Source: Streptomyces sp. NBC_00464
GTDB lineage: Bacteria; Actinomycetota; Actinomycetes; Streptomycetales; Streptomycetaceae
Reading direction: 5' to 3'
NCBI RefSeq assembly: GCF_036013915.1
Contig: NZ_CP107899.1
Coordinates: 2,790,001 to 2,854,000, forward strand
Length of the DNA stretch: 64,000 nucleotides
The stretch's first letter is position 1, and each line of letters opens with the position of its first letter. Positions 9,179-16,357 of the stretch are shown here, piece by piece. Below the pieces are notes generated by a model. The model was not told the DNA's origin and searched no databases. It saw nothing but the letters and a program-made list of their open reading frames with translations. The translations under genes and the position numbers were made by a program.

Positions 9179-10630
9179 GTGGCCTTCACCGGACGCACCC
9201 GTGAGCTGCGCATCCTCGGGACATGGCTGGAGCGCGTCGTCTCGGCGACCGGCGGCAGCGCCGGGCAGGCACTGGTGATCAAGGGCCGTCGGCGGATCGG
9301 CAAGACCCGGCTCGTGCAGGAGTTCTGCGCACGGTCCGGGCAGCCGTACATCTTCTTCCAGGCGACTCGCAGTCAGCCCGCTCCGCTCGCGCGACGTGCG
9401 CTGTTCGACGCGGTCGCCGGTGGCCAGGGAATGCGGGACCACGGATCGGCGCTGGAACACGCCGCCGCCCCCGAGGACTGGGTCCGGACGCTGGCCGCCG
9501 TCGCAGCCGCCCTGCCCGCGGACGAGCCGGTGATTCTCGTACTGGACGAAGTCCCCTGGCTGTCGGAGGCGGATGCGGGATTCGACGCGGCGCTCAAGAC
9601 GGCGTGGGACATGCATCTGTCCGCCAAGCCGGTGCTCCTGCTGCTGCTCGGCTCCGATCTGGCGATGATGGACCGGCTGACGTCGTACGACCATCCGTTC
9701 CACGGCCGGGCCGGCCAGTACACGGTGGGTCCGCTCAGCCCTGCCGACGTACAGGACTCCACGGGGCTGAACGCCGCGGCAGCACTCGACGCGTATCTCG
9801 TCACCGGTGGCTTCCCCGAAGTGGTGACCGGCTGGCGGACCGGCGAACCGGTCGCCGGATATCTGGACCGCCAGGTGGAGGACCCGTCGTCGGTCCTGCT
9901 CACGACGGGCGAGCGGTCCCTCGCGGCGGAATTTCCCGCACGCCTCCAGGCAGGCCGGGTACTCCGGGCGATCGGCTCCGGCGAGCGGACGTTCTCCGGC
10001 ATCGCCGCAAGCACGGGAGGCGCCGACGGACGCCCCCTGGCGCACGGCACGCTCGCCCCGATACTGACCGAACTCACCGAGGCGAAGCGGATCGTGGCCG
10101 CCGACCTCCCCCTGTCCACACAGGCCGCCCCCAAACTCAAGCGCTACCGCATCGCGGACACCTACCTGCGCTTCTGGCTGGCGCATCTGGAGAACGCCGT
10201 CGCACAGGCGGAAAGGGGCAGGGGCGAGGTCTCGGCAGCACGTATTCAGCGTTCCTGGCCGTCGTGGCGGGGACGCGCGGTGGAGCCGGTGATCAGGGAA
10301 GCACTCGCCCGCCGGGTCCCCGACGGCCTCTTCCCCGAGGCCGTCGAGGTCGGCGGCTGGTGGAACAGGCAGAACAACCCCGAAGTCGACCTCATCGGCG
10401 CGGACACCCAGCCCGCGCGCCGCGTGTCCTTCGTGGGGTCGGTGAAGTGGCGCGACGAGACACCGTTCGGCGCACGGGATCTCGCCGGACTCGTCGCGTC
10501 CGCACAGCACGTGCCGGGAGCGGAGGATGCGGCTCTGGTCGCGGTCAGCCGTCTGCCCCCGACGGGTGCGGGTGCTGAGGGACTGGCCGCGCACTGGGGG
10601 CCGGAGGACGTCATCGCCGCGTGGCGATGA
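9179..10630 (+). CDS. AAA-family ATPase with DUF234-like C-terminus
   Basis: A 483-aa P-loop ATPase of the type often labelled archaeal ATPase. The N-terminal FTGRTRELRILGTWLERV box leads to Walker A GRRRIGKT at residues 36-43. Walker B VILVLDEVPW is near residues 118-127, and GSDLAMMDRL near residue 160 resembles a sensor segment. The C-terminal half contains a winged-helix region, then RYRIADTYLRFWLAHLE and a nuclease-like tail in which WWNRQNNPEVDLIG resembles the (D/E)XK-like core of DUF234. I chose the GTG at 9179, which has an AGGAG Shine-Dalgarno; the upstream ATG at 9140 lies inside the inverted repeat. It has no obvious partner gene. Related genes are often stand-alone and mobile; the function is not known. 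Confidence 0.85.
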   Translation: MAFTGRTRELRILGTWLERVVSATGGSAGQALVIKGRRRIGKTRLVQEFCARSGQPYIFFQATRSQPAPLARRALFDAVAGGQGMRDHGSALEHAAAPEDWVRTLAAVAAALPADEPVILVLDEVPWLSEADAGFDAALKTAWDMHLSAKPVLLLLLGSDLAMMDRLTSYDHPFHGRAGQYTVGPLSPADVQDSTGLNAAAALDAYLVTGGFPEVVTGWRTGEPVAGYLDRQVEDPSSVLLTTGERSLAAEFPARLQAGRVLRAIGSGERTFSGIAASTGGADGRPLAHGTLAPILTELTEAKRIVAADLPLSTQAAPKLKRYRIADTYLRFWLAHLENAVAQAERGRGEVSAARIQRSWPSWRGRAVEPVIREALARRVPDGLFPEAVEVGGWWNRQNNPEVDLIGADTQPARRVSFVGSVKWRDETPFGARDLAGLVASAQHVPGAEDAALVAVSRLPPTGAGAEGLAAHWGPEDVIAAWR

Positions 10631-10664
10631 CGTGACGGACACTGAGCGGTCCTGGCCACCCGTC

Positions 10665-10700
10665 GAGGACCTGCGGCGCGGACATGCGCGGCAGGCCCTC
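10665..10700. terminator. GC-rich hairpin, copy 1 of a flanking pair
   Basis: A 36-nt imperfect hairpin between the convergent ends of the ATPase gene and the ABC transporter gene, probably a bidirectional terminator. The same sequence recurs at 12859-12894 in the same orientation, with 32 of 36 bases identical, on the other side of the ABC transporter gene. Confidence 0.6.
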
Positions 10701-10733
10701 GGGGCCGGCTCCGTCAACGGGCCGGGGCGGCCG

Positions 10734-12623
10734 TCACCGGTCCTGGGCCAGGGCGACGAGTTCGGCGAACAGACCCCCGGCGTGGATCAGGTCGTCGTAC
10801 GTACCGTCCTCGATCACCCGGCCGTGCTCCATGACGATGATCCGGTCCGCCAGACGTGTGTTCTCCAGCTGATGGGTCACGACGATCGTCATGCAGTCGG
10901 CGGCCAGCCGCTTGATCTCCAGGAAGATCTGGTGCTCGCCGCGCGCGTCCATCTGAGAAGTCGGCTCGTCCAGGATCAGCAGCGGGGTCCGCCGGTACAG
11001 CGCGCGTCCGCACGCGAGCCGCTGCCACTGCCCGCCGGAGAGTTCCGCTCCGCCGAACAGTTCACGGGCGAGGAGGGTGTCGAGCCGGTTCGGCAGTTCC
11101 TCGACGGCCTCGCGCATACCCACGGCGTCGACGGCCTTCCACACCAGGTCGTCGTCCCACGACTTGGGCTGGCCGAGCGTGATGTTCTCGCGGGCCCGCA
11201 GCGGCCAGGTGGCGAAGTTCTGCGGTACGAGCGCGGTCCGCTTCCATACGGCCTCGGCGTCGGCCTGCGCCAGGTCGGTGCCGTCCCACAGCACGCGGCC
11301 CTTGTCGGCGAGGAGGATGCCGGTGATGAGCTTGGTGAGGGTGGACTTGCCGGAGCCGTTCTCGCCGACCACGGCCAGGATCTCACCCCGGCGCAGGCTC
11401 AGGGAGACGCCGTTCACGGCGGGCTGCTCCTTCCCCGGGTACTGGTACACCACCTCGTCGAGCCGGATCTCGTCCACCTGCTCCGGGATCGTCAGCTCGC
11501 CACGCTTCGGGGCGCGCGCGTCGGCCATGTCGAGGAAGGCGCGCATGTCGGCGAGGTAGAGCGAGGTGTGGAACAGCGCGGCGCCCTGGACCACGAGTTG
11601 GGAGAGCGCGGCGAGGCTGCTCTGCACGGCGACGACGGCGGTCGCGGCGACCGCCAGCGGGACGGCTCCCGTGGTGGCCAGCCAGGCGAGCAGGGTCCAG
11701 GTGCCCATCAGGAAGACGCCGCTCACGGCACTGGTGGACACGTCGATGCGCAGCTGCCGTGGTGCGGCGGTCAGGGTGCGCCGGTCGATGCGCTCGGACA
11801 GCGCCCGGTACCAGTACAGGAGGTACCCGGTCATGCCGTTGGCGCGGACCTCGTCGCCGTACCGGGCCGAGGTCGCCCACCAGCGCGTCATCCCGCGCAC
11901 GTTGCGGTCACCGACGTTGAGGTAGTGGGTCTCGTAGTCCACCCGGGCCCGCAGGATCGCACCGAGCCCGGCCGGGAGCACGGCGAGCAGCAGGGCCGGG
12001 AGCATGACCCAGTGCAGGACGGTGATGACGCCGCCCGCGGCGACCATGCGGACACCGGCGGCCATGAACCGCTGTGCGTCGCTGACCATGGTGGTGGTGC
12101 GGGTGACCCCCACTTCGGCGGCCTCCTGCCGGTCCGCGAAACCGTCCTCGCCGTACGCCGCCACCTCGACCCGGCACACGGCGGCGACCAGCGCGACGTC
12201 GGCCTCGGTCATCAGCAGCGGCGTGATGCGGCGTTCGGCGTACGAGGCGAGTGCCACGCTGAGGCGGCCCGCACCGGCGGCGACGGTGACCACGGCCAGG
12301 GCGGGCAGGGCGCCGTGCAGACGTTCGGAGACGGGGCCCGTGGCGAGCAGGTACGTCATCGCCTTCGCGGTGAAGGCAAGCGTGAGGGCGGCTGCGGTGC
12401 CGGTGAGGAGCTGGCAGAGCAGGAGAACCAGGACGGCAGTCCGGTCCACCGCCCAGGCGAGTCGGACCGTGTGCTTCAGGACGGCGGGCAGGCGTCCGCA
12501 CATGGTGCGGAATCCGGCTTCCGCCAGGGGGTTCTTGCCGTGCTTGCCCTGGAAGTCGAGTTCGGCCGGGGGTGGGGGTGGGGGTGTATCCGAGTGCGCG
12601 GTCGAGGCGTCAGTCACAGTCAC
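10734..12623 (-). CDS. ABC transporter, fused permease and ATPase
   Basis: A 629-aa half-transporter, expected to act as a homodimeric exporter. A proline-rich N-terminal linker (PPPPPPAE) precedes about six membrane helices. The ATPase domain follows, with Walker A GENGSGKST, Q-loop ALVPQNFATWPL, signature LSGGQWQR, Walker B LLILDEPTSQMD and a switch histidine in IVVTHQLEN. I chose the GTG at 12623 because GGAGG lies about 6-10 nt upstream; the longer frame has arginine-rich antisense-like composition. It resembles stand-alone exporters and those in peptide-maturation clusters, but no biosynthetic gene is adjacent, so the substrate is unknown. Near-identical hairpins lie on both sides of the gene. 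Confidence 0.9.
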   Translation of the reverse strand: MTVTDASTAHSDTPPPPPPAELDFQGKHGKNPLAEAGFRTMCGRLPAVLKHTVRLAWAVDRTAVLVLLLCQLLTGTAAALTLAFTAKAMTYLLATGPVSERLHGALPALAVVTVAAGAGRLSVALASYAERRITPLLMTEADVALVAAVCRVEVAAYGEDGFADRQEAAEVGVTRTTTMVSDAQRFMAAGVRMVAAGGVITVLHWVMLPALLLAVLPAGLGAILRARVDYETHYLNVGDRNVRGMTRWWATSARYGDEVRANGMTGYLLYWYRALSERIDRRTLTAAPRQLRIDVSTSAVSGVFLMGTWTLLAWLATTGAVPLAVAATAVVAVQSSLAALSQLVVQGAALFHTSLYLADMRAFLDMADARAPKRGELTIPEQVDEIRLDEVVYQYPGKEQPAVNGVSLSLRRGEILAVVGENGSGKSTLTKLITGILLADKGRVLWDGTDLAQADAEAVWKRTALVPQNFATWPLRARENITLGQPKSWDDDLVWKAVDAVGMREAVEELPNRLDTLLARELFGGAELSGGQWQRLACGRALYRRTPLLILDEPTSQMDARGEHQIFLEIKRLAADCMTIVVTHQLENTRLADRIIVMEHGRVIEDGTYDDLIHAGGLFAELVALAQDR

Positions 12624-12693
12624 CTGTGTCCCTCCTGGGACTCGGTGCCGCACCGGGATGGCTCGGCGGTGCACGGCATAACGACGCCCACGG

Positions 12694-12715
12694 GGAATCG
12701 AACGCGCTCGATTCC
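12694..12715. promoter_or_regulatory. 8-bp perfect inverted repeat upstream of the ABC transporter
   Basis: Arms at 12694-12701 and 12708-12715 (GGAATCGA / TCGATTCC) are separated by 6 nt. The site lies 71 bp upstream of the transporter's GTG in the 299-bp gap towards the DUF397 gene. It could be an operator; nothing else recognisable lies in this gap apart from the hairpin at 12859-12894. Confidence 0.35.
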
Positions 12716-12858
12716 GGACGCGTGCGGCCACAGCAACGGCAAGGGTTCGCGGGTCCTGCCCGTGCGCCGGGGCAGCCGTGAGGCATCAGGCTGTGGCCGA
12801 ATCGCCGACGCTTGAAACGCCTGTGGCGGGTGGGTTTTCCGGCACCCGTCACACACAC

Positions 12859-12894
12859 GAGGACCTGCGGCGCGGGTGTGCGCGGCAGGTCCTC
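12859..12894. terminator. GC-rich hairpin, copy 2 of a flanking pair
   Basis: A 36-nt hairpin with a perfect 10-bp outer stem (GAGGACCTGC / GCAGGTCCTC), placed 28 bp after the stop of the DUF397 gene and therefore its likely terminator. It is a direct repeat of the hairpin at 10665-10700, the two bracketing the ABC transporter gene. Confidence 0.65.
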
Positions 12895-12922
12895 GTGAGG
12901 TGCAGAAGCTGTGTATCGGAGG

Positions 12923-13129
12923 TCAGTTGGCCGATGCGTACGAGACGAAGTCGGCCCAGGCTCCCGGGGTGAAGCCGAGCTCGGGGCCGGGGATGTTCTT
13001 CGAGTCGCGGACGCGGATGGTGGTGGGGGCGGGGGCTACCTCGACGCACTGTGGGCCGTCATTGGTGCTGTAGCTGCTCTTGACCCAGGTCAGGTCTGAA
13101 GGGTTTCCGGACGAGGGCTTGGCACTCAT
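12923..13129 (-). CDS. DUF397 protein of WhiJ-like cluster A
   Basis: A 68-aa protein with the DUF397 signature: LTWVKSSYSTNDGPQCVEVA followed by VRDSKNIPGPELGFTPGAWADFV. Such small proteins are typically encoded immediately after an XRE regulator in Streptomyces. In S. coelicolor some XRE/DUF397 pairs behave like toxin-antitoxin or regulator/anti-regulator pairs affecting antibiotic production and sporulation. Here its ATG overlaps the XRE stop by 4 nt (ATGA), which implies translational coupling and a fixed ratio of the two products. A terminator hairpin follows. The paralogue in cluster B has the same arrangement. Confidence 0.9.
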   Translation of the reverse strand: MSAKPSSGNPSDLTWVKSSYSTNDGPQCVEVAPAPTTIRVRDSKNIPGPELGFTPGAWADFVSYASAN

Positions 13130-13977
13130 GTCTCTCCCAGCAGTTTTTCGATGAAGGTCCGCGACAGCCGAGGCGTGAGCGCCTGTGCCCTGATCATGCC
13201 GTACCGCATCTCAAGGATCTGGACCTCCTTGGGATCACTGATCAGTCGGCTGATGAGCTGGACTTCGTTGTGCCCCACAGCCGAGCCGTCACTCAACTTG
13301 AGCACCTCGTGCGAGCCGCCCAATCCCGCGTGCTCCTCGGTCTCGGTCGGCATGACCTGAATCTCGACGTGCCTCAACGCACTCAGTTCTAGCAGGTGTT
13401 CGAGCTGTTCACGCAACACGTTTTTCCCGCCCGTCGGCCTCCGAAGCGTTGCCTCTTCCTGGACGAAGGTCAGCAGTGGCGCGGGCCGACGTTCGAAGAT
13501 GGACTGGCGGGCCATACGGGCGGCGACGAGCCGGTCGACCTGTTCCTCCGTGTACGCGGGGCGCCGTTCTCCGTACAGCGCCCTTGCGTACGCCTCCGTC
13601 TGGAGCAAGCCGTCGATGACGACACCGGCGTACGACCCCAGCTCCACCGCATCGTTTTCCAGCTTCGCCAGATCCCGGACCTTCTTCGGGTACCGCGCCT
13701 CCGCCACGTCCTGCTTCATCGCGGAGATCTTGCCGCCCGCGCCCACGGCCTCGTCCGTCCGGTCCAGGAACTCCGGCTTCGGAATCCGCGTCCCGGCCTC
13801 TACCTTGTAGACCAGGTTCTCCCCGTACCCGATCACCTCGCCCAACTCCGCCGCGCGTAACCCCGCCGCCTCCCGCCAGAGCCGGATCTGCCGGCCGACC
13901 GCCGCGATCACGGCGCCCGAGTCGTCCTCGGGTTCGACGTCCCATTCGGACCCGTCCGTACTGTCGTTGACACCCAT
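13126..13977 (-). CDS. XRE-family regulator with DUF5753 domain (WhiJ-like), cluster A
   Basis: A 283-aa DNA-binding protein of the WhiJ-like group. Residues about 27-75 form the helix-turn-helix (VGRQIRLWREAAGLRAAELG then YGENLVYKVEAGTR). The rest is the DUF5753 domain, with IDGLLQTEAYARAL, ARMARQSIFERRPAP and the C-terminal LSRTFIEKLLGET. I chose the ATG at 13977, giving MGVNDSTDG, with GGAGG about 10 nt upstream, over a start 26 codons earlier. The stop overlaps the DUF397 start. It is divergent from the HATPase gene. In known WhiJ systems such regulators repress developmental genes until relieved; the target here is likely the neighbouring cluster, which is an inference. Confidence 0.9.
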   Translation of the reverse strand: MGVNDSTDGSEWDVEPEDDSGAVIAAVGRQIRLWREAAGLRAAELGEVIGYGENLVYKVEAGTRIPKPEFLDRTDEAVGAGGKISAMKQDVAEARYPKKVRDLAKLENDAVELGSYAGVVIDGLLQTEAYARALYGERRPAYTEEQVDRLVAARMARQSIFERRPAPLLTFVQEEATLRRPTGGKNVLREQLEHLLELSALRHVEIQVMPTETEEHAGLGGSHEVLKLSDGSAVGHNEVQLISRLISDPKEVQILEMRYGMIRAQALTPRLSRTFIEKLLGET

Positions 13978-14112
13978 AGGCCACCCGCCTCCACCCGTGA
14001 ACGGCACCCGCCGCTGTACGCGTGGGACAGGTCCGTACAGCCGCTGGACAGTCACCGTCCGTACACGCGTCGATGCTGTTCAGCGTAGCCACGGGCGGCC
14101 ACGCTGAGTGAC

Positions 14113-14619
14113 GTGAACCGAGAAATCACCCAACCGCGCTCCCATACCGGCCAGTTCGTCGTCCAGCTCTCCGCGACCCGCCGGGGCGCCCGGCTCGCCC
14201 GGCTGCTGGCGACGGAACAGCTCCGTTCCTGGGGGCTGCCCCTGGACGACGCCAGCCATGTCGTCGCCGAGCTCGCGGCCAATGCGGCACTCCACGGATA
14301 CGTACCCGGGCGGGACTTCCGCGTCATGCTGACGGTCGACGGGGACACGCTGCGTATCGAGGTCGCGGACGCACGCGGCGATCAACTTCCGCGCGTACAG
14401 GACACCCAGGCCGACCCGTCCGAGGCCGGGCGAGGGCTGCTGCTCGTCGAGGCGCTCGCCACCCGTTGGGGCATCGAGCACGGGCCCTTCCCTCGCAAGA
14501 CCGTCTGGGCGGAGGTCGCCCTCACCGGGTCCGGAAACCACGACCCGGTGGGCCGCGACGCGATGAAGTACGACGCGGTCGGCCGCGACGCGGCGGCCCA
14601 CGACGTAAAAGGCTTTTAA
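14113..14619 (+). CDS. HATPase-domain anti-sigma-like protein, WhiJ-like cluster A
   Basis: A 168-aa GHKL-type ATP-binding protein resembling RsbW/SpoIIAB-like anti-sigma factors, the third usual member of WhiJ/AbaA-type clusters. The N box is HVVAELAANAALHG (Asn near residue 57), the G1 box IEVADARGDQLP, and the G2-like segment EAGRGLLLVEALATRWG. The GTG start is embedded in CGCTGAGTGACGTGAACC, which is nearly identical at the paralogue in cluster B; no good Shine-Dalgarno is visible. Residues 141-168 form a tail with repeated GRDA units that extends beyond the domain. It is divergent from the XRE gene and 248 bp upstream of the winged-helix gene. Confidence 0.85.
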   Translation: MNREITQPRSHTGQFVVQLSATRRGARLARLLATEQLRSWGLPLDDASHVVAELAANAALHGYVPGRDFRVMLTVDGDTLRIEVADARGDQLPRVQDTQADPSEAGRGLLLVEALATRWGIEHGPFPRKTVWAEVALTGSGNHDPVGRDAMKYDAVGRDAAAHDVKGF

Positions 14620-14714
14620 GTCCTTTGGGAAGAAGAAACCAACCAAACCCAACCCACCCCGGTGGACCTCAGCAGGCCCCCCGCGCGCCCGCGAGCGCGT
14701 TCGCGAGCGCCCGT

Positions 14715-14728
14715 CACTCGCACGAGTG
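14715..14728. promoter_or_regulatory. 14-bp palindrome CACTCGCACGAGTG, cluster A
   Basis: A near-perfect palindrome (CACTCG, CA, CGAGTG) 153 bp before the start of the winged-helix gene and about 43 bp before a TATGCT -10-like hexamer at 14771-14776. The equivalent place in cluster B (57474-57487) has CACTCGCGCGAGTG, fully symmetric. Conservation of the two half-sites between paralogous loci points to an operator, plausibly for the WhiJ-like regulator. Confidence 0.6.
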
Positions 14729-14803
14729 AGGTTGGCCAACTGGGCTGGATTTCGCCCCGGTTGCCTGGCATATGCTCACGAAATCAAACTACAGAACTGT
14801 GAC

Positions 14804-14865
14804 GGCCCCCGCCGGGATGGCAATCCCGAGCGAGGGCCTGACCGCCGAGGAAGGTAACCACTTCC
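14804..14865 (+). promoter_or_regulatory. structured mRNA leader before winged-helix gene, cluster A
   Basis: Two hairpins fill the leader. The first pairs GGCCC (14804-14808) with GGGCC (14834-14838) and, above an internal loop, CGGGAT (14813-14818) with ATCCCG (14823-14828). The second pairs GGAAG (14849-14853), the likely Shine-Dalgarno, with CTTCC (14861-14865), two bases before the ATG. The same two-hairpin layout occurs at 57561-57621 with different paired bases, so the structure and not just the sequence is conserved. Confidence 0.6.
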
Positions 14866-14867
14866 CG

Positions 14868-15740
14868 ATGGATACCCCGCAGATTATCGCGCCCTCCCGC
14901 GCCCCGTCGGGTGGCGGCGTCGTCCACGTGAAGGTGCGCCACAGCAGCCACTTCACGGTCATCGGCAACCACCTCGCCCAGCACCACGAGCTCTCGCTCA
15001 TCGCGATCGGCCTCGCCACGCACATCCAGTCGCTGCCCGCCGGGGCGAAAGTCGGCATCAAGTTCCTGGTCGAGCGCTTCCCGGAGAGCGAGGCCCGCAT
15101 CGCCGGAGCGCTGCGCGAACTCGAATCGCACGGCTACCTCCAGCGCACCCGCGAGCGTCTCCCGTCCGGCCGCGTCGTCACCCGCACGACGTCGTTCAAC
15201 CAGCCGCCCTGCGCGACGACGCGGACAGCCCCGGTCGCGGAGTCGGGAGCGATGTGGGCACCCTCAACGCCTGAACGGGCCCCGAAACCCGCCCACATCG
15301 CTCTCAACTCGCCGCCGCCCTCGCCGACGCCGCCGAAGCGGAAAGCCCCGCCCCTCCCCCGGCCGAAGACGCCGAGCCCCGAGCTGGACCGGACGGCCTC
15401 GGCACTCCTGCTCGACCTGAACGGCCGGGCGACCGCGTTCGACCTCTCCGAGGACGACGTCCGGACGCTCGCCCCCGCCGTCGCCGCCTGGCTCGAACGC
15501 GAGGCCACCCCGGCCGCCATCAGGCGAGCGCTTACGGGGGAGCTGCCCGAACTGATGAAGTACCCGGTGAAGTTCCTCGGGCACCGGCTGACCGAACTGC
15601 TCCCGCCACCGCTCCCGCCCGCCGGACGGCCCCCGCTCTACGACCCGATGCAGAACTGCGACGGGTGCGACCGCGCCTTCAGAGCACCCGAACCCGGGAA
15701 CTGCGCCGAGTGCCGGTCGGAGCTCGCCGCTACGGCGTAG
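14868..15740 (+). CDS. winged-helix DNA-binding protein with C-terminal zinc knuckle, cluster A
   Basis: A 290-aa protein not assigned to a named family. The N-terminal domain (VIGNHLAQHHELSLIAIGLA, AKVGIKFLVERFPESEARIA, LRELESHGYLQRTRE) reads as a winged helix like those of replication-organiser and plasmid/phage regulators. A proline-rich linker follows, then a helical domain (LDRTASALLLDLNGRATAF), then a CX2C...CX2C knuckle near the end (NCDGCDRAF ... NCAECRS). I chose the start MDTPQIIAP because it is conserved in the cluster B paralogue; a longer frame from 14772 would read through the structured leader. It sits beside the WhiJ-like genes, so a developmental or mobile-element regulatory role is possible. 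Confidence 0.8.
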   Translation: MDTPQIIAPSRAPSGGGVVHVKVRHSSHFTVIGNHLAQHHELSLIAIGLATHIQSLPAGAKVGIKFLVERFPESEARIAGALRELESHGYLQRTRERLPSGRVVTRTTSFNQPPCATTRTAPVAESGAMWAPSTPERAPKPAHIALNSPPPSPTPPKRKAPPLPRPKTPSPELDRTASALLLDLNGRATAFDLSEDDVRTLAPAVAAWLEREATPAAIRRALTGELPELMKYPVKFLGHRLTELLPPPLPPAGRPPLYDPMQNCDGCDRAFRAPEPGNCAECRSELAATA

Positions 15741-15847
15741 CAGCCGCGGCCAGGAACCGAAAGGAGCTCCCAGGTCCGTGTCACAGGGCGCCGGGCTGTC
15801 TCGTCCTAAGGGGTGTACCCACCGACGAGCACGCAGGAGCACACACC

Positions 15848-16321
15848 ATGGATGCACGACTGAACTACTTCGCCGAGCCCACCGCCGCCAAGGCCCTCAA
15901 GCACCTCATGGCGGCGGGCAAGGCGCTCAAGGATTCGACGCTGGCGGCCGCGACGCAGGAGCTGGTGGCACTGCGCGTGAGTCAGATCAATGGCTGCGCC
16001 GTCTGCATCGACATGCACACCAAGGAGGCCACCGCGGCCGGTGAGACCTCGGTGCGGCTGCACCTGGTGGCGGCGTGGCGCGAGGCCACGGTCTTCACCG
16101 AGGCCGAGCGTGCCGCGCTGGAGCTGGCGGAACAGGGGACGAGGGTCGCGGACGCGGCAGACGGGGTCAGCGACGATGTATGGGCGCGGGCCGCGAAGCA
16201 CTACGACGAGGAGCAGCTCACCGCCCTGGCGTTGCTGATCTCCTTCATGAACGCGGCGAACCGGCTGAACATCATCGCCCGGCAGCCGGCCGGTGACTAC
16301 AAGGCCGGACAGTTCCAATGA
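15848..16321 (+). CDS. carboxymuconolactone decarboxylase / AhpD-like protein
   Basis: A 157-aa all-helical protein of the CMD/AhpD superfamily. The redox motif C50-AV-C53-IDM-H57 is the AhpD-type CX2CX3H active site, so a peroxide-linked or thiol-dependent role is more likely than decarboxylation. The ATG has CAGGAG about 8 nt upstream. The ECF41 sigma factor gene follows after 36 bp on the same strand, and CMD genes are the classic target of ECF41 sigma factors, so this is probably both its operon partner and its regulated gene. The true substrate is unknown. Confidence 0.92.
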   Translation: MDARLNYFAEPTAAKALKHLMAAGKALKDSTLAAATQELVALRVSQINGCAVCIDMHTKEATAAGETSVRLHLVAAWREATVFTEAERAALELAEQGTRVADAADGVSDDVWARAAKHYDEEQLTALALLISFMNAANRLNIIARQPAGDYKAGQFQ

Positions 16322-16357
16322 AATGACCGTCGGTGACCAGGTCGAGGGAGATGCGAC

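Noticed and set aside
12680..12770. tRNA-like stretch with a GGGTTCG box
   Set aside because: The TTCG is not placed in a cloverleaf, and the nearby inverted repeat does not form acceptor or anticodon arms.
13409..14092. Alternative minus-strand frame over the cluster A XRE gene
   Set aside because: Gly/Arg-rich shadow frame; the XRE/DUF5753 frame is conserved in cluster B.
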